64,000 bases of DNA from Alteromonadaceae bacterium XY-R5. GTDB lineage: Bacteria > Pseudomonadota > Gammaproteobacteria > Enterobacterales > Alteromonadaceae. The position numbers and the translations under genes were made by a program. Positions 48,395-57,677 of the stretch are shown here, piece after piece; position 1 is the stretch's first letter, and every line of letters starts with the position of its first letter. The notes under the pieces are model-generated. The model saw only the letters and a list, made by a program, of their open reading frames with translations. It did no database searches and had not been told where the DNA came from. The stretch lies in contig LXWE01000006.1 of NCBI GenBank assembly GCA_001660395.1, positions 62,001 through 126,000 on the forward strand. The letters run 5' to 3'.

Positions 48395-50422
48395 TTATCT
48401 TTTTTCTAGCGGAATATACAGCGTGAAGACGGACCCCTTACCCTCAACACTTTCAACTTCCAGGTGACCGCCAATTTGTTCCATATAACTTTTTGCATCG
48501 TATGCGCCAATGCCCATTCCAGCATTACCTTTCGTCGTATCGAAAGGCTTGAACAAGCGGTTAGCAATAAACTCCTGACTCATACCTGTTCCTGAGTCAG
48601 CGATTTTCACCAGTAGATAATCGCTTTGCAGATCAATGTGGATTCTCACCCACCCAAGATCGGCCGTCGCTTGTTGCGCATTACTCACCAGATGATAAAC
48701 GACATTAGCAAACTTTTCTTTATCAACCTCAACCTTTTGTTCCTGATTTAAAAGAATTTCCGGCTTGGGTAATAAAGTTGCACACTTCTGGTTGACCACC
48801 TCTTCAATAATAGCCGATAGCGAACAGAGTGACACTTGTTGGTCCTCGGCCTCTTTCTTTTCGGTTAACTGACGCAACATTTTTTCCATCCTACTCTTGG
48901 TATGCTGCAGAGTCTCGAAGGTGTCTTCAATAAATTCGGGGTTGTGTTTATGTTGCTGAGCGTTAGCCAAAATCAAATCTATCTGCGCCAGTACATTTTT
49001 TAAATCATGCAGCACAAACGCCGACATCCGGTTAAATGCTGAAAACTGGGCATTCTCAGCTAATTCCAGCGACGCCTCATGATGAAAAACATAATTCGAA
49101 ATTTGCGCCGTCACCGCATTTAGGTAATCGCGTAATTCCCAGTTTAAGCCTCTGCCCTTGCCTTCGCCTGAACGCAACAGCACCAGTCCCCACAACTGTT
49201 CATCCTGATAAATGGGCAATGCCAGCTGAAACCGGATACCGGTCAGCTGCTGAGGATTGATCTTCAAGCCCTCATAAACATAAGGTCGGGTGCGCAATTC
49301 CTCAGCATCAACAATCCAGTTTTTACGCTGACAAAATGCACATATTTCTACCACAAGCGAAGCATCATCTGGACCAAATACAGGCTCCCCAATCTGGGCA
49401 ACTGATTCAGTCCGCGCATTGCGAAGCTTTAACAATGCCCCATGCTTGTAATCCATAGCATGCAAAAAGGCATTTAAGGCCTGCTGATAAATCAGAGGAC
49501 GCTCGGTAACATCACTCTTCAATGCGCGCGTCAGTTTTAACCACTCAACCCGATAATCAAACTGATTTGCAAAAAAGTGTTTGGTAATAAAAACCTTAAA
49601 GCGATTTCTAACGGCGTCCGAAACAAACAGAGTCACCAAAATGATAAGAGAGGAAAGAATAAGTCCAAGCTGGATAGAGGATGTCCATTGACCGCCGATC
49701 AGTTTAACCACATAGCCAACCGTTGCCATTAAGAACAGGTATGCACCTGCTACTAACATCAGCGAACTATGTAACACCACATCACGGGACACAAAGATTT
49801 CAACGCCCCAGTGGCGAATACGCCGGATTGCCAACACCAAAAACGGTAGAAATGCTGCATACAGATACCCCTTTGCAACAAAATACAAAGGTTCATACTG
49901 CGCAATCATAGTCGCATTGGCATAGCTGACAAATTCATACAGATTGGTCACCCCTAAATAGATAATCAGGGGCTTATAGGCCCAGGTATCCTCTCCGGCC
50001 TGACGAAAGATCAACTCCAGTAACAGCAACATTTCTAGCGCAATAACGGTTTGCAGCAAGAACGACCAGGTTTGCGCCAACGGCAGCAAATATGGCAACA
50101 CAATTGCTACAGATGGCATCGCCAGAATCGCCCAGGTCTCTACCCGTTTCATCACTTGCGTTAACGAAGAGAAGTCTTGCTTCAGACAAGCCGCCAGAAA
50201 TAGTGCCCAGGCCCATTGTTTGATGCTGTCGGCAAGCAACATTATGTCGGTATCGAAAGGATTTACCCAGAGAGATAAAGAACTCCAGGAGCAGGTAATC
50301 AGCGTAGCGAAGATAAGCAGATATTTGGCTAACCCGGCCTTGCGCACGGTAAATAGCAATAGCAGTAACACCATGTAGCCAAGTGTACTGACCAAAAAAC
50401 CGATATTGGTGAGCAAATCCAT
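48395..50422 (-). CDS. prsK: XrtA/PEP-CTERM-system histidine kinase PrsK
   Basis: A 675-residue sensor kinase. The N-terminal part (1-280) holds about eight or nine membrane segments. A GAF-like domain (about 300-455) contains CAFCQRKNWIVDAEELR and FQLALPIYQDEQLWGLVLL. The kinase core has an unusual H-box, FVLHDLKNVLAQ, with H472 and no separate HisKA-type consensus. The HATPase domain (about 560-675) has SNAQQA, DSGTGMS and GMGIGAY. Membrane region, GAF and HDLKN box in this order are what PrsK proteins show. It probably phosphorylates PrsR, encoded immediately downstream. The signal is unknown, but the polytopic sensor suggests an envelope stimulus. Confidence 0.88.
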   Translation of the reverse strand: MDLLTNIGFLVSTLGYMVLLLLLFTVRKAGLAKYLLIFATLITCSWSSLSLWVNPFDTDIMLLADSIKQWAWALFLAACLKQDFSSLTQVMKRVETWAILAMPSVAIVLPYLLPLAQTWSFLLQTVIALEMLLLLELIFRQAGEDTWAYKPLIIYLGVTNLYEFVSYANATMIAQYEPLYFVAKGYLYAAFLPFLVLAIRRIRHWGVEIFVSRDVVLHSSLMLVAGAYLFLMATVGYVVKLIGGQWTSSIQLGLILSSLIILVTLFVSDAVRNRFKVFITKHFFANQFDYRVEWLKLTRALKSDVTERPLIYQQALNAFLHAMDYKHGALLKLRNARTESVAQIGEPVFGPDDASLVVEICAFCQRKNWIVDAEELRTRPYVYEGLKINPQQLTGIRFQLALPIYQDEQLWGLVLLRSGEGKGRGLNWELRDYLNAVTAQISNYVFHHEASLELAENAQFSAFNRMSAFVLHDLKNVLAQIDLILANAQQHKHNPEFIEDTFETLQHTKSRMEKMLRQLTEKKEAEDQQVSLCSLSAIIEEVVNQKCATLLPKPEILLNQEQKVEVDKEKFANVVYHLVSNAQQATADLGWVRIHIDLQSDYLLVKIADSGTGMSQEFIANRLFKPFDTTKGNAGMGIGAYDAKSYMEQIGGHLEVESVEGKGSVFTLYIPLEKR

Positions 50423-50484
50423 CGCTGCTATTCCTCAAATACAAAATGGCCGCCAAAACAGCGGCCTTATCGCTTAATGTACCT

Positions 50485-51609
50485 TTAGCGCTTCTTAATT
50501 AACAGACTGCCGATGGAATAGCCTGCTCCAAACGAACAAATCAGGCCATAGTCGCCAGATTTCAGATCCTGATTATGTAAGTTAAACGCAATAATGGAAC
50601 CAGCAGAGGCTGTATTGGCATAGCGGTCGAGTACCACTGGCGCTTCATCAGCACTGGCCTCTCGTCCTAGCAACTTTTTGCTGATAAGGGTATTCATATT
50701 GATATTGGCCTGATGCAACCACCAACGGCGCAAATCGGTCGGCGTTAACTGATGGACAGCCAAATGCTCACTAATATGTTCTGCTGCCATCGGACACACT
50801 TCTTTAAATACCTTACGTCCTTCCTGGTGGAACAGTTTATCCGGACCAAACGGATCAACATCACCGGCGCGACTGATATGACCAAAGTTAGAACGAATAT
50901 TATTAGAAAACTGCGTAACCGCTTTGGTGCTAAGAATATCGTAGATATGTTCACCTTTGGCTGTTTCCGCAGGCTCTACCACTACCGCCGTTGCCACATC
51001 ACCAAAGATAAAGTGGCTGTCACGATCACGGAAGTTAATTTGTGGCGTCACCAACTCAGGGTTAATGACCAGTACAGCTTTGGCTGAACCAGCCTTAACC
51101 ATTTCATAGGCACGGTGCAAGCCAAACGTCGCTGCAGAACAGGCCACCAGCATATCAAATGCAAAACCTTTAATGCCCAAAGCGCCCTGAACTTCAATCG
51201 AAATAGCAGGATAAGCACGTTGAGTGTAAGCACACGATACAATCACAGCATCAATGTCATCGGCGGTCTTATTCGCAGCCTTCAATGCCGCTTTCGCGGC
51301 AGCAATGGCAATTTCAGCCTGCTGTGAAGTTTCGTCATCACTACGCTCGGGGATTTGTGGGCACATACGCTCTATGTCTAAAATACCCTCTTTCACATAG
51401 CAGTAACGACTCTTAATCCCTGATGCCTTTTCAATAAATTCGGCACTAGAATGCGGCTTAGGGTCAAGTTCACCAGCCTCAATTTCTGCGGCATGATCCT
51501 GATTATATTTATCGGCCCACGCATTGTAGGCACTTACTAATTCTTCATTACTAATGCTGTGTTCTGGTGTCCACAACCCAGAACCACTAATCACGACTGT
51601 CTCTGCCAT
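50485..51609 (-). CDS. Beta-ketoacyl-ACP synthase III family protein (FabH-like)
   Basis: The ATG at 51609 has a GGAAAG site. A TTG and an ATG further up in the same frame are less well placed. The 374-residue thiolase-fold enzyme has the catalytic Cys157 in LVACSAATFG, a later His in WWLHQANINMN and Asn in YANTASAGS, the FabH Cys-His-Asn triad. It is longer than housekeeping FabH (about 317), with an insertion around 30-60. Longer FabH-like proteins in Pseudomonas and marine bacteria use medium-chain acyl-CoA to feed fatty acid or secondary lipid synthesis, so that role is possible here. No acyl carrier protein or fab genes lie nearby. It stands between prsK and ubiI on the same strand. Confidence 0.85.
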   Translation of the reverse strand: MAETVVISGSGLWTPEHSISNEELVSAYNAWADKYNQDHAAEIEAGELDPKPHSSAEFIEKASGIKSRYCYVKEGILDIERMCPQIPERSDDETSQQAEIAIAAAKAALKAANKTADDIDAVIVSCAYTQRAYPAISIEVQGALGIKGFAFDMLVACSAATFGLHRAYEMVKAGSAKAVLVINPELVTPQINFRDRDSHFIFGDVATAVVVEPAETAKGEHIYDILSTKAVTQFSNNIRSNFGHISRAGDVDPFGPDKLFHQEGRKVFKEVCPMAAEHISEHLAVHQLTPTDLRRWWLHQANINMNTLISKKLLGREASADEAPVVLDRYANTASAGSIIAFNLHNQDLKSGDYGLICSFGAGYSIGSLLIKKR

Positions 51610-51747
51610 AATCATCTTTCCAATCAATAATATGTTGCAAGCTTAGCGGCTACGCCGAAGAAAGTCATGTACAGGCGTTGCCATAACAGGTATTCGCTGA
51701 TTTTGTCAGCAAATACCTGCCGTTTTAGTCAATTTTCTATCCTAATT

Positions 51748-52971
51748 TCAGGAATCGAGTGTGAGAGGTTTCGCCAGTGCCGGTAACTGTCCTTCCAACC
51801 CCATCGCCTGGCGCATAAAACGGTCTTTAAGCGGCGGGAGTTTGTCAGTTAAGCTCAGGCCAACATCCCGCAGTAATTTCTTTACTGGGTGACGGCCACT
51901 AAACAAATGTTTAAAGCCTTCCATCGCTGCAATCATGGTCATTGCATCGGATTTCCGCCAGCGCTCAAATTCTCGCAGCGAACGCTGTAAGCCGAAATCT
52001 TTGCCCTGTTCACGCAGTAATTGCAACTGTTCAACCAAGGCTGCTACATCGGCAAAGCCCAGATTTACGCCTTGTCCGGCTAATGGATGAATGGTGTGTG
52101 CTGCATCGCCAATCACAACAACCCGATCTTTACACCACTGGCGCACATAACGCATGGTTAAGGGAAACGCCTGACGCTGACTCTCAAGTTGCAGCTGCCC
52201 GAGTTTTCCATCAAACGCTACTGTAAGCGCCTTGTTAAAATCCTCATCGTTTAATGCCATCAGGGTTTGAGCCTGCTGACTTTGCTGCGACCACACAATA
52301 GAGCACTGATTTGACTGCCAAAGGGGTAACAACGCCAACGGACCTGTTGGGGTAAATACCTGACGTGCACAGGCCTGATGCGGAATTTCCGTGTTCACAG
52401 TGGCGACGATTGCCTGATGATCATAATCCCAAAAGGTCATAGGTAAATTTGCCTGTCGACGGACAAACGAATTTGCACCATCGGCCCCCACCACGAGCGT
52501 TGCTGTCAGCATGGTGTCATCCGACAAACTTAAAAATGCTTCTTTTTGCCCAAATACCAATTTCTCAATGGTTTTCCCCGTGTGCATAGTCACGTTCGGA
52601 TTTAGGCTGGTTTGGTTAAGTAATGCTAAACGAATTGCCTGATTTTCAGCAATATAGCCCAAATTCCCTTGGACCAAAGCCGGACTGTCAAAGTCAATTT
52701 TGGCAAACGAATCCTGCTCCCACACGTGCATTCTGGCATAGGCCTGAAGACGCTCTTTTGGCAATGCCTGCCATGCTCCCAACCGTGTTAGAATGTTAAC
52801 GCTTGCCTGACTAATTGCACTAACCCGATTTTCAGGTGTCGCTTTTAATGGTGTGTCATTGTGCTGGCTATCCACCAGCGCAACACGAAAATTCTGCTGA
52901 CCTAAAGCAGACGCCAGGCACAGGCCAACCATTCCGGCGCCGACAATGACCACGTCATAGGATTCCATCAA
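51748..52971 (-). CDS. ubiI: FAD-dependent ubiquinone-pathway hydroxylase (UbiI/VisC type)
   Basis: A 407-residue flavoprotein monooxygenase of the UbiH/UbiI/UbiF family. The N-terminal FAD-binding motif is VVIVGAGMVGLCLASALG. The middle motif is LVVGADGANSFVRRQA, and the second FAD motif is VVIGDAAHTIHPLAGQGVNLG. UbiI hydroxylates C5 of the ubiquinone ring precursor. Assignment to UbiI rather than UbiF comes from position: it follows ubiH in the conserved ygfB-pepP-ubiH-visC order, overlapping ubiH by 17 bp. The protein should sit in the soluble Ubi complex with accessory factors UbiJ/K. Two adjacent ATG codons can start it. Confidence 0.88.
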   Translation of the reverse strand: MMESYDVVIVGAGMVGLCLASALGQQNFRVALVDSQHNDTPLKATPENRVSAISQASVNILTRLGAWQALPKERLQAYARMHVWEQDSFAKIDFDSPALVQGNLGYIAENQAIRLALLNQTSLNPNVTMHTGKTIEKLVFGQKEAFLSLSDDTMLTATLVVGADGANSFVRRQANLPMTFWDYDHQAIVATVNTEIPHQACARQVFTPTGPLALLPLWQSNQCSIVWSQQSQQAQTLMALNDEDFNKALTVAFDGKLGQLQLESQRQAFPLTMRYVRQWCKDRVVVIGDAAHTIHPLAGQGVNLGFADVAALVEQLQLLREQGKDFGLQRSLREFERWRKSDAMTMIAAMEGFKHLFSGRHPVKKLLRDVGLSLTDKLPPLKDRFMRQAMGLEGQLPALAKPLTLDS

Positions 52972-54181
52972 TATTCTCCTGCTGTTGAGCCCCCATCGCC
53001 TGCATCGCCAGTTTAGCGCGAAGCTCCGGCATCAATGCCATGCTCATTAATCCGGCATTTCGACCAAACACCAGAGGTTGTTGACTGTTAGAAAATACGC
53101 CAACCAATCCATCGGTGAGATTCATGGTTTTGCGTCTGTCGTCACAACGCTGGCGCGCATATGTATCTAAGCAACGATAGCTACCAGGATCGTGATGATT
53201 TAACGGCGCAGATAGTTGTGCGACCAAGGTCTGTACATCCCGCAATCCCAGGTTCATTCCCTGTCCTGCAATCGGGTGTAGAGTCTGAGCGGCATTCCCT
53301 AAAATCACAGTACGATGCCGGGTTAATGTATCGCTACTGGAGAGAGTAAGCGGGTAACAGACTGGCTGACTAATATCTTTAAACAGTCCGGCACGATAGC
53401 CAAATTCCTGCTGCAGACGCCTCAACAACGCCGGACGCGGCATAGCAAGGTAGTCCTCTTGTTGCTCAGGGTGAATTGTCCATACCAGTGAGTAGTAGCC
53501 AGCATGAGGTCCACACGCATCCATTGGCAACAAGGCTAATGGACCATTTTCGGTAAATCGTTCGTAGGCCCAGTGCTGATGAGGACTATCCAACGCCACA
53601 TTTGCAATCAACGCGGATTGCCCGTATGCCTTTGTCTGCCACTCAAACCCTGCTAGTTGTCGGGTGCTGGAATTACCACCTTCTGTAATTACCAATAAAC
53701 GTGTTGATATCACCTGTGACTGTCCATCAAGGGTAATATCGACAGTGTCTGAGTGATAATCAAGTTTGCTGATATGCGCAGGGCGAAACCATTGGATCGC
53801 ACTATGATTAGCAACCTGTTGGTAGAGTCGCTCTCCAAGATGATTAATTTCAACGACTTTACCCAGTGCCGGCACCCGATATTCATCATGATGTAACTGA
53901 CACTGACCCAAGTGGCCGCGATCACTGACATGAATATGCTTAATGTCTGTACCCAAAAGCGGGTATTCATCCGCTAACAAGGTAGTCAAAAACTGATAAG
54001 ACTGATGAGCCAGAGCAATGACCCGGGTGTCGAAGGCATTGCTCGGGGGTAACTGAGATTCGCTGGATTCAATCACGCCAATACGATATTGCCCCAGCTT
54101 AGCCAAGGCCAATGCCAGAGTAGAGCCTATTGCCCCCCCTCCGGCAATGACCAGATCAAATTCAGCCTCTATTTGCGCCAT
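52955..54181 (-). CDS. ubiH: 2-octaprenyl-6-methoxyphenol hydroxylase
   Basis: A 408-residue flavoprotein monooxygenase that hydroxylates C1 of the ubiquinone ring. The FAD motif LVIAGGGAIGSTLALALAK uses the GGGAIG variant typical of UbiH. The second FAD motif is VILGNAAQTLHPIAGQGMNLG, with NAAQ in place of DAAH, also a UbiH feature. The central motif LLVITEGGNSSTRQLAG stands where other members have GADG. Length and motifs match the family. It lies 12 bp after pepP and overlaps ubiI, in the conserved operon. Confidence 0.92.
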   Translation of the reverse strand: MAQIEAEFDLVIAGGGAIGSTLALALAKLGQYRIGVIESSESQLPPSNAFDTRVIALAHQSYQFLTTLLADEYPLLGTDIKHIHVSDRGHLGQCQLHHDEYRVPALGKVVEINHLGERLYQQVANHSAIQWFRPAHISKLDYHSDTVDITLDGQSQVISTRLLVITEGGNSSTRQLAGFEWQTKAYGQSALIANVALDSPHQHWAYERFTENGPLALLPMDACGPHAGYYSLVWTIHPEQQEDYLAMPRPALLRRLQQEFGYRAGLFKDISQPVCYPLTLSSSDTLTRHRTVILGNAAQTLHPIAGQGMNLGLRDVQTLVAQLSAPLNHHDPGSYRCLDTYARQRCDDRRKTMNLTDGLVGVFSNSQQPLVFGRNAGLMSMALMPELRAKLAMQAMGAQQQENIDGIL

Positions 54182-54193
54182 CCTGAACCGCTA

Positions 54194-55513
54194 TTATTGT
54201 TTGTTCATCACAGCTTCAATCTCAGCAATGGTTTTTGGTACCGATTGAGTAAGATTTTCATAGCCGTTTTCTGTAATTAACACGTTATCTTCGATACGTA
54301 TGCCTATCCCTCGCCATTTTGACGCCAGCGCGGTGTCACTGGTCGCACCAAAATATAAGCCCGGCTCGACGGTTAGCACCATACCGGCCTCGAAGGGACG
54401 AGAATCCCCATCTCGCTGATAGTCACCGACATCATGCACATCCAGTCCTAACCAGTGACCAAGACCATGCATAAAATAGCGACGATAGGTTTTATCAGCG
54501 ATATTTTGCTCGATATCGCCGCCTAAAATACCAAGCTGGATCAAACCTTGAGTAATTACCCGAATAGATGCTTCAGTGGCTTGCTGTAATGTACAGCCCG
54601 GACGCATGAATTCAAACGCTGCATTTTGCGCATCCAGAACCAATTGATAAATTGCTTTTTGCGCCTCACTGAAACGCCCATTTACCGGAAAAGTACGCGT
54701 GATATCTGCAGCGTAACCATCCAGTTCAGCACCGGCATCAATCAGCACTAGGTCACCATCACGTAACGTTGCCTGATTGTCTGTGTAATGCAGGATACAG
54801 GCATTTTCACCACTGCCGACAATACTTTCGTAAGCCGCAGAACGACAGCCATTTACCCCGAAAACATACTGAATTTCGGCTGCTAACTGATACTCAAATC
54901 GCCCCGGACAGCACGTCTGCATGGCTCGAAGATGGGCCTCGGCGCTAATTTCGGCGGCTCTGTGCATGGTGGCGACTTCGGCGGCGGATTTAAACAACCG
55001 CATTTCATGGATAACCGGTCTGATATCGCGCAATTGTGATGGCACGTCCTGACTGCTTCGGCTTTTGGCTCTTAACTCAGCAATTTGCTGGCTAACCAAA
55101 CCATCAATTTCACTGTCCTGGCCCATCGGTAAATACACCTGCTGATGACCGCATAACAGTTCACTTAAGGCCGCATCAAATTCATCCAGCGAGTAAGCTT
55201 CATCAAGGCCCAGCAACTCAGGAGCCCGCTCAGGTCCAAGTCTGCGTCCGTGCCAAATTTCGGCATGCTCATCACTTGGCTGACAAAATAAAAAACAACT
55301 TGTCTCGCCATCCTGAATATTCGAGAGCACCAGCACCGCATCCGGTTCATTAAAGCCGGTAAGGTAGAAAAAATCGCTGTTTTGCCTAAACGGATAATCA
55401 GTATCATTGCTACGGTTTGCGCGTCTTGCCGCAGGAATAATGCACAGACTTTTTGGTGTTAACTGCTGGCAAACACGGTGACGACGTTCGGCAAAATCGG
55501 CAAGGCTAACCAT
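54194..55513 (-). CDS. pepP: Xaa-Pro aminopeptidase
   Basis: A 439-residue M24B metallopeptidase that removes N-terminal residues preceding proline (E. coli PepP is 441). The N-terminal domain begins LADFAERRHRVCQQL and contains RRANRSNDTDYPFRQNSDFF. The C-terminal pita-bread domain carries the dimanganese ligands: two Asp in LIDAGAELDGYAADITRTFP, His in GLGHWLGLDVHDVGDY, Glu in TVEPGLYF and Glu in IRIEDN. All ligands are present. It follows the ygfB homologue after 8 bp. Confidence 0.96.
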   Translation of the reverse strand: MVSLADFAERRHRVCQQLTPKSLCIIPAARRANRSNDTDYPFRQNSDFFYLTGFNEPDAVLVLSNIQDGETSCFLFCQPSDEHAEIWHGRRLGPERAPELLGLDEAYSLDEFDAALSELLCGHQQVYLPMGQDSEIDGLVSQQIAELRAKSRSSQDVPSQLRDIRPVIHEMRLFKSAAEVATMHRAAEISAEAHLRAMQTCCPGRFEYQLAAEIQYVFGVNGCRSAAYESIVGSGENACILHYTDNQATLRDGDLVLIDAGAELDGYAADITRTFPVNGRFSEAQKAIYQLVLDAQNAAFEFMRPGCTLQQATEASIRVITQGLIQLGILGGDIEQNIADKTYRRYFMHGLGHWLGLDVHDVGDYQRDGDSRPFEAGMVLTVEPGLYFGATSDTALASKWRGIGIRIEDNVLITENGYENLTQSVPKTIAEIEAVMNKQ

Positions 55514-55521
55514 GGCTATCC

Positions 55522-56091
55522 CTAGTGCACCGTTTTTGAGGTTTCTTGCTGACGAGCGGGTGATTTCCCCAGTTCGTTAAAACACAGCATTGCGGAAATG
55601 CGTACATACTCAAGCACTTCGAATAACGCCCGTTCAGACTCTTCGTCCTCTGACATTTCCTCGTCCATACGCGAGATTTCACTGAAATCTTCTAACGCTT
55701 CACGCACATCGGCAGAGCAATGAGCCAAATCCGTCTGGTTCAGACCGAATCCTAATAAAAACCCCTGGATCCATTTGATCAGTGCTGCTCCGCGTTCATT
55801 TATAGGTGCAGCATCGTCAGGAAGACAAAGTAACAAGGAAAATTCTGTTTCAACCAACTGCTGGCACGTCTGATTATAGAGTTGAATCAAGGCGTCCTGA
55901 ATCTCTTGGCCCAGTGATTCTCCCTGATTAATAAAATCAGCTAAAAGCGGCAGCCAATCGCGGCTTTCCAGGGCCATGCCACCTGCCAGCATACCGCATA
56001 ACATGCCATGCACTTCGGCTGCTTCAGTTGCAATATTATGACGGCCTAATAGCGTGTTAATACGCTCAAAATCCAGATTGTGACTGTTCAA
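55522..56091 (-). CDS. ygfB: UPF0149 family protein (YgfB homologue)
   Basis: A 189-residue acidic, helical protein of the UPF0149/YgfB family. Characteristic parts are LGRHNIATEAAEVHGMLCGMLAGG near the start (split here by the His of the family pattern), WIQGFLLGFGLNQ in the middle and LFEVLEYVRISAMLCFNEL at the end. It is first in the ygfB-pepP-ubiH-ubiI operon, as in enterobacteria and vibrios. In Pseudomonas aeruginosa a YgfB homologue controls ampDh3 expression and beta-lactam resistance, but that role may not carry over. The promoter should lie in the gap with the 6S RNA gene. Confidence 0.92.
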   Translation of the reverse strand: MNSHNLDFERINTLLGRHNIATEAAEVHGMLCGMLAGGMALESRDWLPLLADFINQGESLGQEIQDALIQLYNQTCQQLVETEFSLLLCLPDDAAPINERGAALIKWIQGFLLGFGLNQTDLAHCSADVREALEDFSEISRMDEEMSEDEESERALFEVLEYVRISAMLCFNELGKSPARQQETSKTVH

Positions 56092-56365
56092 TCGATACCC
56101 CTTATAAATCTACCCGGCAATGCTAACATCCCAACCCTATTAAGCCTAGCAGCCAACATCACTCGTGGGCAGAAACCATCTCGTGCTGCTGTAAACGCAT
56201 GTTGCTTGGCCGATTAGCGCATTTCCTGTGCGAACAGAAAAACATTCCGAGCAAGGCACTGGCCCCAGAGCATAACAAAAGGCTATAATCAGCCTGCGTT
56301 TGACCACAAACGCATGAAATTCACATTGTTACAGTAGCCTCCAAGGCAGTAACTTTAACAGTTTC

Positions 56366-56551
56366 AATGTCTCCTGGAATGTTTGCCAATTCAGTAATGT
56401 CCCTGGCCGATGCTTTAACCTTAGGGAGTTGAAACGTTGCTTTTGTGCAGGCTCGGCATGTACCGAGAAGCCTACGGTGACGATGATATTCCCGCCCTGA
56501 ACTTTTCGGTTCACGGGCGAACACTGAATAGCGGCATTTTGGGAGACGCCC
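56366..56551 (+). ncRNA. ssrS: 6S RNA
   Basis: The segment has the conserved parts of gammaproteobacterial 6S RNA. The 5' end GTCTCCTGGAATGTTTGCC (56369-56387) pairs with the 3' end GGCATTTTGGGAGAC (56533-56547) as the closing stem. The strongly conserved GGCTCGGCATGTACCGAGAAGCC (about 56451-56473) forms the apical hairpin, and the downstream TTCCCGCCCTGAAC with GGTTCACGGGCG forms the terminal-loop-side stem. Length is about 185 nt, as in E. coli. It inhibits sigma-70 RNA polymerase by mimicking an open promoter. Position divergent from ygfB matches enterobacteria, but zapA, normally just before it, is absent. Exact ends are estimates. Reading frames over it on the minus strand are shadows. 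Confidence 0.9.
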
Positions 56552-56624
56552 TTTCTTCGTCTCCACGTCAAGGTTAATATTCAGGCGACAAACACTTGGC
56601 TTTGTTGTCAGATTATGTCATAAC

Positions 56625-56640
56625 TGACCAAATGGTCAGC
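56625..56640. promoter_or_regulatory. Palindrome, operator or weak terminator after 6S RNA
   Basis: CTGACC-AAAT-GGTCAG is a perfect 6-bp inverted repeat with a central AAAT, followed by CTTTT. It lies 73 bases after the 6S RNA end and 121 bases before the ribokinase ATG. It looks like a dimeric-regulator operator (TetR-type size) for the ribose-salvage genes. A terminator is less likely because the stem is short and the T-run poor. Confidence 0.4.
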
Positions 56641-56761
56641 TTTTAGCTCTAACATGCTTTCATTGCGGTTTGTCAGCTCTACTTCTTTTTGTGAGTAGTA
56701 TGCAGGGTTTGTTAGCTAGACTTATCTGGCCGAACGAGAATCAGATTTAATAGGGTTTTAC

Positions 56762-57667
56762 ATGGCAGTCATTAATTTTGGCTCAATCAACATAGATCAC
56801 GTTTATCAGGTGCCCCATTTTGTTCAGCCTGGTGAAACAATGGCATCAAGCGGATATCAACAGCTTTTAGGCGGCAAGGGGGCTAACCAGTCTATTGCCC
56901 TGGCGAAAGCAGGCAGTGATGTACGGCACGTAGGGCGTATCAATCAGGCTGATGTCCATATTAAACAGGCAATGATTAAACACGGTATTGATTGTAAATA
57001 CCTGGCCTGCACAGACACACCATCCGGTCACGCAATCATTCAGGTAACCCCTGCGGGCGAAAACGCCATCGTGCTATTTGGCGGCGCAAACCTGGAGTTG
57101 GACAATCAAGACGTCTTAAAAGCTCTGGATCAAGTAAAGTCCAATGACTGGGTGCTATTACAAAACGAAACCAGTGCAATCGATTTAGCGTTACTGGAAG
57201 CCAAACGCAAAGGCCTTAAGGTCGCATTTAATCCCGCGCCGATGACTGAATCGGTCAAATCACTGCCAAAAGAATGCATTGATTTACTGATCGTTAATGA
57301 AGTTGAAGCAGAAGAGCTTTCTGGCCAGAGTGAGCTGGAACAAATCGAACAGTTCTTCAGAACCAACTGGAGTCACGCAGAAGTCATTATCACTTTAGGT
57401 AAGGCTGGCGTGCGCATGTTACGCAAAGACAAAACACTGGATATCCCTGCTTTTGTAGTTGACGCTGTCGACACCACCGCCGCGGGTGATACCTTTATTG
57501 GCTACTTTTTATCGGCCTACAGTAATCACGAAGATGCCCGTCAGGCATTGATTCGCGGTTGTGCTGCTTCGGCCATTGCCGTCACCCGCATCGGAGCGGC
57601 GCAATCCATTCCAGAAAGCAAAGAAGTTGACCGCTTTCTGGCAAAACAGAATCGCAGTGAATCATAA
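56762..57667 (+). CDS. rbsK: Ribokinase-type PfkB carbohydrate kinase
   Basis: A 301-residue PfkB-family kinase. The N-terminus reads INFGSINIDHVYQVPHFVQPGE, with GGKGANQSIALAKAG (38-52) for sugar binding. The C-terminal anion hole and catalytic base are in DTTAAGDTF with D243. Fit to ribokinase (NxGGKGAN, VDTTAAGDTF) is good. It should turn ribose into ribose 5-phosphate. The nucleoside hydrolase gene follows after 10 bp, so the two form a nucleoside-ribose salvage pair. No ribose transporter or RbsR regulator is adjacent. Both genes sit between the 6S RNA and fthC, which are normally neighbours. Confidence 0.88.
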   Translation: MAVINFGSINIDHVYQVPHFVQPGETMASSGYQQLLGGKGANQSIALAKAGSDVRHVGRINQADVHIKQAMIKHGIDCKYLACTDTPSGHAIIQVTPAGENAIVLFGGANLELDNQDVLKALDQVKSNDWVLLQNETSAIDLALLEAKRKGLKVAFNPAPMTESVKSLPKECIDLLIVNEVEAEELSGQSELEQIEQFFRTNWSHAEVIITLGKAGVRMLRKDKTLDIPAFVVDAVDTTAAGDTFIGYFLSAYSNHEDARQALIRGCAASAIAVTRIGAAQSIPESKEVDRFLAKQNRSES

Positions 57668-57677
57668 GAGATAACCT

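Noticed and set aside
56321-56571. Two minus-strand reading frames of about 80 codons
   Set aside because: They cover the 6S RNA gene on its opposite strand and show no protein family features.
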